Shown piece after piece: positions 58,783 through 64,000 of a DNA stretch of 64,000 bases (the first letter of the stretch is position 1; each line of letters starts with the position of its first letter). The position numbers and the translations under genes were made by a program. Location of the stretch: positions 62,001 to 126,000 of the forward strand of contig CAZKVJ010000002.1 of NCBI GenBank assembly GCA_964556225.1. The letters are read 5' to 3'. Source of the DNA: CAZKVJ01 sp964556225 (lineage in GTDB: Bacteria; Actinomycetota; Acidimicrobiia; Acidimicrobiales; Ilumatobacteraceae). The notes below the pieces were generated by a model. The model did not search any database. It was not told the origin of the DNA and saw only the letters and a program-made list of their open reading frames with translations.

Positions 58783-60092
58783 CCGGCGACCTTCGCTGCG
58801 GCGTGCTCCAGCTCGACGAACACCCGCCCGATGTGACGGAGGGAGCGCTGCAGGTCGAACGCCTCGTCGAGCGCCGACGAGTCGACCCGCGGGTCGGCGT
58901 CCAGCAGCTCACGGAACGTGCGGCCCTCCTCCCACGCCTGCATCGCCCGTTCCTGCACGATCCGGTAGGCCTCGTCGCGGCTGAGCCCCGACTGCACCAG
59001 GCCGAGCAGCACCGGCTGGGAGAACACCAGACCGTGGCTGGCGTCGAGGTTCGACCGCATCCGCTCCGGGAACACCTGCAGGCCGCGCAGGAGCCGTTCG
59101 AGCCGGCGCAGCACGTAGTGGGCGAGCAGCGACGAGTCGGGCAGGACGATCCGCTCGACCGAGCTGTGGGAGATGTCCCGCTCGTGCCACAGGGCCACGT
59201 CTTGCAGGCCCGCCTGCAGGTTCGCGCGCAGCACCCGTGACAGCCCGGTGATGGTCTCCGCGGAGATCGGGTTGCGCTTGTGGGGCATGGCCGAGCTGCC
59301 CTTCTGGCCGGCCTTGAACCCCTCCTCGACCTCGCGGACCTCGGTGCGCTGGAGGTGGCGGAGCTCGACGGCGATGAGCTCGCAGGTCGACCCCACGGCC
59401 GCGCAGGCCCAGAGGAACTCGGCGTGGCGGTCGCGGGCGATCACCTGCGTGGCGGGGACCGGGACGAGCCCGAGGGCCTCGCCCACCCGCGCCTCGACCT
59501 CCGGGTCGATGTTGCTGTAGGTGCCCACGGCGCCGGAGAGCTTGCACACCGCCACCGCCGAGCGCGCCGCTCGCAGCCGCTCGATGTCACGGGCGACCTG
59601 CAGCGCCCAGAGCGCCACCTTCACCCCGAACGTGGTCGGCTCGGCGTGCACGCCGTGGGTCCGGCCGATCATGACCGTGTCGCGATGGCGCTCGGCCATG
59701 CCGCGAAGCGTCGTGAACAGGTCCGTCGCGGCCGTCAGGATCAGGTCGGTCGCATCGCGCAGGGCCCAGCTCAACGCCGTGTCGACCACGTCGCTCGACG
59801 TGAGCCCGTAGTGGATCCACGCCCCGGCCGGAGGCCCGATGGCGGCTTGGACCACGTCGACGAACGCCGCCACGTCGTGGTCGGTGACCCGCTCCCGCTC
59901 CTCCACGGCGGCGACGAAGGCATCGTCGACCACCGGTGCCCGCTCGCGACACGCCGCCGCATCCGCCCCCGGCACCACACCGAGCGCGGCGTGGGCCTCG
60001 GTGGCGAGCAGCTCGACCTCGAGCCAGCGCCCGAACCGGGTCGTGTCACGGAACACGGCCGCCATCTCGGGGAGCGTGTAGCGCGGGATCAT
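58779..60092 (-). CDS. purB: Adenylosuccinate lyase
   Basis: A 437-residue fumarase-superfamily lyase, removing fumarate from SAICAR and adenylosuccinate. Conserved regions are GLTSSDVVDTAL, IGRTHGVHAEP (catalytic His) and the signature GSSAMPHKRNP with the catalytic Ser loop. ATG 60092 overlaps the purA stop (ATGA), consecutive enzymes in AMP synthesis. Length is normal for the actinobacterial form. Confidence 0.95.
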   Translation of the reverse strand: MIPRYTLPEMAAVFRDTTRFGRWLEVELLATEAHAALGVVPGADAAACRERAPVVDDAFVAAVEERERVTDHDVAAFVDVVQAAIGPPAGAWIHYGLTSSDVVDTALSWALRDATDLILTAATDLFTTLRGMAERHRDTVMIGRTHGVHAEPTTFGVKVALWALQVARDIERLRAARSAVAVCKLSGAVGTYSNIDPEVEARVGEALGLVPVPATQVIARDRHAEFLWACAAVGSTCELIAVELRHLQRTEVREVEEGFKAGQKGSSAMPHKRNPISAETITGLSRVLRANLQAGLQDVALWHERDISHSSVERIVLPDSSLLAHYVLRRLERLLRGLQVFPERMRSNLDASHGLVFSQPVLLGLVQSGLSRDEAYRIVQERAMQAWEEGRTFRELLDADPRVDSSALDEAFDLQRSLRHIGRVFVELEHAAAKVAG

Positions 60093-61372
60093 GCGGGCGT
60101 CCCCGGCCAGAGGAGGTAGTCGTCGCGGTCGGCACCGGTGCCGACGATGCGCACCGGCACGCCGACCTCTCGCTCGACCAGCTCGACCAGCGCGCGGGCG
60201 GGCGCCGGCAGGTCGGCCACCTCGCGCACGTCGCCCAGATCCGTCCGCCAGCCGGGGAGCACCTCGTACACCGGCTCGACGGCAGCCAGGTGATCCATGC
60301 GGTCCGGATAGCCGTGCACGAGCGCGCCGTCCACCCGGTAGCCGGTGCACACCTTGACGGTGTCGAACCCGTCGAGCACATCGAGCTTCGTCAGGGCCAG
60401 CTCGGTCAAGGAGTTGAGCCGTGCCGCCTGGCGGAGCATGACGCAGTCGAGCCACCCGGTCCGCCGGCGCCGCCCGGTGACGGTGCCGAACTCGTGGCCG
60501 ACCTCGACGAGACGGTCGCCGTCGGTGTCGGTCAGCTCGGTCGGGAAGGGCCCGGCACCGACCCTGGTGGTGTACGCCTTGGTGATGCCGACGACCCGGT
60601 CGATGTCTCGCGGCCCGAGGCCCGTGCCGACGCAGGCCCCACCTGCGGTGGGGTTCGACGAGGTCACGAACGGGTAGGTGCCGTGGTCGAGGTCGAGGAA
60701 CGTCGCCTGGGCCCCTTCGAGCAGCACGTGGTGCCCAGCGGCCAAGGCATCGTGCAGCAGGCCCACGGTGTCGGTGACGTACGGCGCGACCCGGGCGCCG
60801 AGCTGGGCGGCCAGCGCGACCACCTCGTCGACGTCGAGCGCCTGCCCGCCCAAGGCCACGATCGTCTGGTTCTCGGCCTCGGCACGACCCCGGACTGTGG
60901 CGGCGAACGCAGCGGGGTCGAGCACCTCACCGACCCGGACCCCGACCCGGCGGGCCCGGTCGGCGTACGCCGGTCCGATCCCTTTGAGCGTGGTGCCGAT
61001 CCGGTTGTCACCCCGGCCGGCCTCGGACAAGGCGTCGAGCGCCTGGTGCCAGGGGAAGATCAGGTGGGCGTGGCTGGACACCCGCAACCGCTCGCACGAC
61101 ACGCCACGCGACTCGAGTCGGTCGATCTCCTCGAACAGCGTGGGGAGGTCGACCACGACGCCGTTGGCGATGACCGGCACGACGTGGTCGTAGAGGATCC
61201 CGCTCGGGACGAGCTGCAGGGCGTAGCGCTCACCCCCCACCACGACGGTGTGGCCGGCGTTGTGGCCACCCTGGTAGCGCACGACGTACCCGTGCTCCTT
61301 GGCGAGCAGGTCGATGACCTTTGCCTTGCCCTCGTCGCCCCATTGGGCGCCGACGACGACGGTGACGGGCAT
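60089..61372 (-). CDS. purA: Adenylosuccinate synthetase
   Basis: A 427-residue GTP-dependent ligase forming adenylosuccinate from IMP and aspartate. The N-terminal VVVGAQWGDEGKAKVIDLLA (P-loop and catalytic Asp), RYQGGHNAGHTVV (catalytic His), GPAYADRARRVGVRVG and the C-terminal Asp-binding VGTGADRDDYLLW are clear. ATG 61372 is preceded by GAGGAG at about 7 bases. A perfect hairpin upstream (61405-61435) separates it from the LPxTG gene. Confidence 0.96.
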   Translation of the reverse strand: MPVTVVVGAQWGDEGKAKVIDLLAKEHGYVVRYQGGHNAGHTVVVGGERYALQLVPSGILYDHVVPVIANGVVVDLPTLFEEIDRLESRGVSCERLRVSSHAHLIFPWHQALDALSEAGRGDNRIGTTLKGIGPAYADRARRVGVRVGEVLDPAAFAATVRGRAEAENQTIVALGGQALDVDEVVALAAQLGARVAPYVTDTVGLLHDALAAGHHVLLEGAQATFLDLDHGTYPFVTSSNPTAGGACVGTGLGPRDIDRVVGITKAYTTRVGAGPFPTELTDTDGDRLVEVGHEFGTVTGRRRRTGWLDCVMLRQAARLNSLTELALTKLDVLDGFDTVKVCTGYRVDGALVHGYPDRMDHLAAVEPVYEVLPGWRTDLGDVREVADLPAPARALVELVEREVGVPVRIVGTGADRDDYLLWPGTPA

Positions 61373-61404
61373 GGCACGCTCCTCGCAGGGGGCACGAACA
61401 GGAA

Positions 61405-61435
61405 CGTGGGGTGAGCCTACTCGGCTCACCCCACG
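61405..61435 (-). terminator. Terminator between the second LPxTG gene and purA
   Basis: CGTGGGGTGAGCC and GGCTCACCCCACG form a perfect 13-pair stem with a 5-base loop, followed on the minus strand by TTCCTGTT. It would end the LPxTG transcript; purA then needs its own promoter in the remaining 32 bases. Confidence 0.68.
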
Positions 61436-61477
61436 CAGCCTGGTGCCGGCTCGGGTGCCGGCGTCAGCCGACTCCCG

Positions 61478-62161
61478 TCACGAGATCGGACGCCGCCGCG
61501 TCACCAGCTCCAGCACGCCGCCGGTGAGCACCAGCGCCACGCCGAGTGCCACCAGCGTCGTCTCGGCGCCAGTGGCCGGCAGGGCACCGGCCTCAGCGGC
61601 GACCGCCGTGGTGACCACTCCACCCTCGGACGCCACCGCGGTGGTGACGGTCGGGGCCTGGGTCACGACCGGCGTGGTGGTCACGACGGGCGTCGTCGCC
61701 GGCGGGGCCGTGGTCACCGGCGGGGCCGTGGTCACGACCGGGACCTCGGGCTCACCGCTGACCTTGAACACCTTGGTCTTGTAGCTGTTCTCGGGCGTGG
61801 TGCTCGGCCCGGCGTACGCCTTGTAGTGGCCCGCATCGAGCGTGACCGGGCCCACGCAGAACGTGCCCTCGTCGGCCGTCGGCACGACGGCGCCGGACGT
61901 GTAGACCACGGGATCCTTGGCGTTCGTGCCGTCGGTGATGGTCACGTAGAGGGTCTCGGGGTCGAAGTTCGCGCCGCCGACCCAGAACTGCTCACCGGGC
62001 TTCGGGTCGTTGGCCATGCCGTTGTCCGTGCAGCCCGCCACCCCGCTGATCTTCAGGGTCCCGGGCTTGTCGGCTTGGGCCGGTGGACCCAGGACCCCCA
62101 CCACCAGCACGAAGGCGCCCGCCGCCATCAGCGACATCGGTAGGTACTTCCGCCATGCCAT
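61478..62161 (-). CDS. LPxTG-anchored surface protein
   Basis: A 227-residue exported protein. Signal peptide (residues 1-30, ending PPAQA), a small beta-rich domain with two Cys (GVAGCTDNG, EGTFCVGP) suggesting a disulfide, a Thr/Pro/Val linker (VVTTAPPVTTAPPATT), and a sortase signal LPATG, hydrophobic stretch, RRRPIS. The domain is not recognised. ATG 62161 has AGGAGG with good spacing. It parallels the LPxTG protein at 29.1-29.9 kb in design, not in domain sequence. Confidence 0.83.
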   Translation of the reverse strand: MAWRKYLPMSLMAAGAFVLVVGVLGPPAQADKPGTLKISGVAGCTDNGMANDPKPGEQFWVGGANFDPETLYVTITDGTNAKDPVVYTSGAVVPTADEGTFCVGPVTLDAGHYKAYAGPSTTPENSYKTKVFKVSGEPEVPVVTTAPPVTTAPPATTPVVTTTPVVTQAPTVTTAVASEGGVVTTAVAAEAGALPATGAETTLVALGVALVLTGGVLELVTRRRPIS

Positions 62162-62270
62162 GTCACACCTCCTCCTCAGAGTCGAGATGAGATGTCTCGG
62201 CAACTGTGATGGTACGCCCGTTTCCGCTCGGAGTGGTGAGGTTGACCCACCCTTGACATGAAGCAGAAGA

Positions 62271-62286
62271 GCCCTTGCGCAAGGGC
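62271..62286. promoter_or_regulatory. Perfect 16-base palindrome, candidate operator
   Basis: GCCCTTGCGCAAGGGC reads the same on both strands. It ends 3 bases before TAGCGT (62290-62295), the likely -10 of the HisD-like gene, so it covers the promoter spacer. A dimeric repressor bound here would block transcription. Confidence 0.5.
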
Positions 62287-62303
62287 CGGTAGCGTCCCAG
62301 GCC

Positions 62304-63623
62304 GTGGACCAGGTGCTCCGACGCCAGCGGTGGGACGACATGGACGGTCCGGCGCGATCAGCGCTGCTCGACCGGGGCCTGGCGGCCATCTTCGACCCGG
62401 CGCTGCGGGCCGCGATCGGCGAGCTCATCGAGGACGTCCGCCGCCACGGCGACGACGCCGTGTGCCGGGCTCTGGCCCGCTTCGACCGGATCGAGCTGGC
62501 GCCGGCCGACCTGCGCGTGAGCGCCGACGAGCTGGCCGCCGCCAGGGTGCCGGCCGAGGTCGAGGCAGCCATCGTCGACGCCATCGCCCATCTCCGAGCG
62601 TTCAACGAGGCGCTCATGGCCCGCTCTGGCGCCTGGGAGATCCAGCTCGAGCCGGGGCTGGTGGCCGGTGAGAAGGTCACGCCGATCACGTCCGCCGGGC
62701 TGTTCGTGCCGAGCGGCAAGGCCAGCTATCCGTCGGTCGCCTACCAGCTCGGCGTCCCGGCGACCGTGGCGGGGGTCGGCCAGGTGGCCATGGTCGTGCC
62801 GCCGGTGCCGGGCGGCCGGGGCGAGGTGGATCCCGCCGTGCTCGTGGTGTGCCGCCTGCTCGGCATCACCGAGGTCTTTCGCGTCAACGGCCCGGCGGGC
62901 ATCGCGGCGCTCGGCTTCGGGACCGAGACCATCCCCCGCGTCCGCAAGGTGGTCGGACCCGGGAGCCCGGCCGTGGCCTGCGCGCAGGTGGAGATGCAGC
63001 GCTTCGGGGTGGCCACGATGATGCTGCTCGGACCCACCGAGGCCCTCGTGATCGCCGACTCGTCGGCCGACCCGGCGCGGCTCGCGCTCGACCTGCTGAT
63101 CGAGGCCGAACATGGCACGGACAGCTCGGTGGTGCTGCTCACCCCGTCGGTGACGCTGGCCGACGCCGTCGACGCCGAGCTGGTCACGCTGGTGCCGGCC
63201 CTGCCCGCCCCCCGAGCGGATGCCGCTCGCGCCGCCCTCGGCGCCAATGGCGGCTGCGTGCTGGTCGACGACCTCACCCAGGCCGTCGAGATCGCCAACC
63301 AGTACGCGCCCGAGCACCTGCAGGTCGCCGTCGACGCGGCCGTCGAGGCCGACGTGGTGGCCGGCATCGTCAACGCCGGCGAGATCCTCGTCGGACAGCA
63401 CACGCCGTTCAGCGCCGCCAACTTCGTCGTCGGGTGCCCCGCCTCGCTGCCGACCAGCGGGTTCGCGCACGTGTCGTCGGGCATCACCGTCGAGGCGTTC
63501 CTCAAGCGCACCGCCGTCGCCCGCGCCGACGCCATCGCCCTCGCCCGGATGACCCCGAGCGTGCTGGCCCTCGCCGACCACGAGGGCTTCCCCGCCCACG
63601 CCAACGCCCTCCGCCTCCGCTGA
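62304..63623 (+). CDS. HisD-family dehydrogenase, divergent from histidinol dehydrogenase
   Basis: A 439-residue NAD-dependent alcohol dehydrogenase of the histidinol dehydrogenase fold. ITSAGLFVPSGKASYPSV and NQYAPEHLQ (catalytic Glu-His) are kept. The zinc residues are changed: QAEHG is EAEHG, and the GDYxxGxNHVLPT block is ANFVVGCPASLPT, replacing the Asp ligand by Asn; the last ligand His in EGFPAHANA remains. No his genes are near. This looks like the HpsN-type or another non-histidine branch. GTG 62304 follows TAGCGT at 8 bases. Confidence 0.82.
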   Translation: MDQVLRRQRWDDMDGPARSALLDRGLAAIFDPALRAAIGELIEDVRRHGDDAVCRALARFDRIELAPADLRVSADELAAARVPAEVEAAIVDAIAHLRAFNEALMARSGAWEIQLEPGLVAGEKVTPITSAGLFVPSGKASYPSVAYQLGVPATVAGVGQVAMVVPPVPGGRGEVDPAVLVVCRLLGITEVFRVNGPAGIAALGFGTETIPRVRKVVGPGSPAVACAQVEMQRFGVATMMLLGPTEALVIADSSADPARLALDLLIEAEHGTDSSVVLLTPSVTLADAVDAELVTLVPALPAPRADAARAALGANGGCVLVDDLTQAVEIANQYAPEHLQVAVDAAVEADVVAGIVNAGEILVGQHTPFSAANFVVGCPASLPTSGFAHVSSGITVEAFLKRTAVARADAIALARMTPSVLALADHEGFPAHANALRLR

Positions 63624-63648
63624 CACCGCCCCCTTCGGAAAGGGTGGG

Positions 63649-64000
63649 TCAGGCGGACGGGTGGACGTCGAGGGTGAACGTGCCGTCGACGTCGTCGACC
63701 ACGACCGTGTCGCCTTCGCCGACACTGCCCTCGAGGATGAGCCGAGCGGCCCGGTCGCTGATCTCACGCTGGATCACCCGCTTCAGCGGACGCGCTCCGA
63801 ACGCCGGGTCGTAGCCCTCGCGGGCGAGCAGCGCCTTGGCGGCCGGCGTCAGCTCCAAGACGATGCGGCGGGCCGCCATCCGCTCGCGCAGACGCTCGAT
63901 CTGGATGTCGACGATCTGGACCAGGTCGTCCTCGGTCAGGGCCCGGAAGCGGATGATCTCGTCGATGCGGTTCACGAACTCCGGCTTGAAGAAGCCCATC
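63649..64000 (-). CDS. clpB: ATP-dependent chaperone ClpB, C-terminal fragment
   Basis: The last 116 codons of an AAA+ disaggregase. FFKPEFVNRIDEIIRFRALTEDDL is the sensor/arginine region of the second ATPase domain (ClpB HFKPEFLNR-type), and GYDPAFGARPLKRVIQREI is the conserved C-terminal D2 small domain with sensor 2 GARPL. ClpB with DnaK resolubilises aggregates. The start lies beyond the right edge. It converges on the HisD-like gene with 25 bases between stops and a weak hairpin there. Confidence 0.9.
   Translation of the reverse strand, partial: MGFFKPEFVNRIDEIIRFRALTEDDLVQIVDIQIERLRERMAARRIVLELTPAAKALLAREGYDPAFGARPLKRVIQREISDRAARLILEGSVGEGDTVVVDDVDGTFTLDVHPSA

Noticed and set aside
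62304..63623. Assignment as a true histidinol dehydrogenase of histidine biosynthesis
   Set aside because: Two zinc-site blocks are altered and no other his gene is nearby; only the family is asserted.
1..64000. Mobile elements, prophage or integrated island
   Set aside because: No transposase, integrase or phage structural gene was recognised; the tRNA cluster has no integrase or repeated tRNA end next to it.

Overview
High-GC (about 70%) actinobacterial chromosome segment. A WhiB7-type regulator with AT-hook, an MhuD heme-degrading enzyme, a WXG100 protein, the clpS-DUF2017 pair, LPxTG surface proteins with long Thr/Pro linkers, and many starts preceded at 5-9 bases by a TAnnnT box (leaderless transcripts) point to the Actinomycetota. 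The caa3-oxidase layout and the TTT-rich LPxTG proteins suggest the class Acidimicrobiia (Iamia/Ilumatobacter-like); this placement is inference. No prophage, insertion sequence, CRISPR array or rRNA was seen.

Left part (1-13.7 kb): HAD phosphatase fragment and HTH regulator, orphan WXG100 protein, two NUDIX hydrolases, M20 peptidase, a coupled kynU-mhuD-NUDIX operon, dut/orn divergent pair, MBL hydrolase, then a long leader with a small ORF and an intrinsic terminator in front of whiB7, a TlpA-CcdA-PGA hydrolase operon, serS-pdxH, and a two-gene ABC exporter.

Respiratory part (13.7-24 kb, minus strand): one long operon for a caa3-type cytochrome c oxidase (ctaC-ctaD-ctaE-ctaF-ctaG). It is headed by an unusual module: a subunit-I paralog that has lost all heme and copper ligands, a degenerate subunit-III paralog and a polytopic membrane protein. 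Then an acyltransferase and ctaB (heme O synthase). clpS-DUF2017 and tRNA-Glu, -Asp and -Phe follow, with a fasciclin protein, an MscS channel and a coiled-coil protein.

Envelope and exopolysaccharide part (27.5-58.8 kb): initiating sugar transferase, LPxTG protein, a pseudo-transglutaminase/DUF58/MoxR/giant Ig-like repeat protein operon, a Wzz-like protein fused to a degenerate tyrosine-kinase domain, flippase, polymerase, several glycosyltransferases (one fused to a serine-acetyltransferase-like domain), a GH74-like lipoprotein, epimerase, LhgO, glucose-1-phosphate cytidylyltransferase, PIG-L deacetylase and a sugar methyltransferase. pyrE, sodA and a conserved leaderless small protein are embedded in it.

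Right part (58.8-64 kb): purA-purB coupled to a glycosyltransferase, a second LPxTG protein, a divergent HisD-family dehydrogenase and the 3' end of clpB. The most interesting items are the whiB7 attenuation leader, the ligand-less oxidase paralog module, and a run of envelope proteins that keep a fold but lose its catalytic residues.
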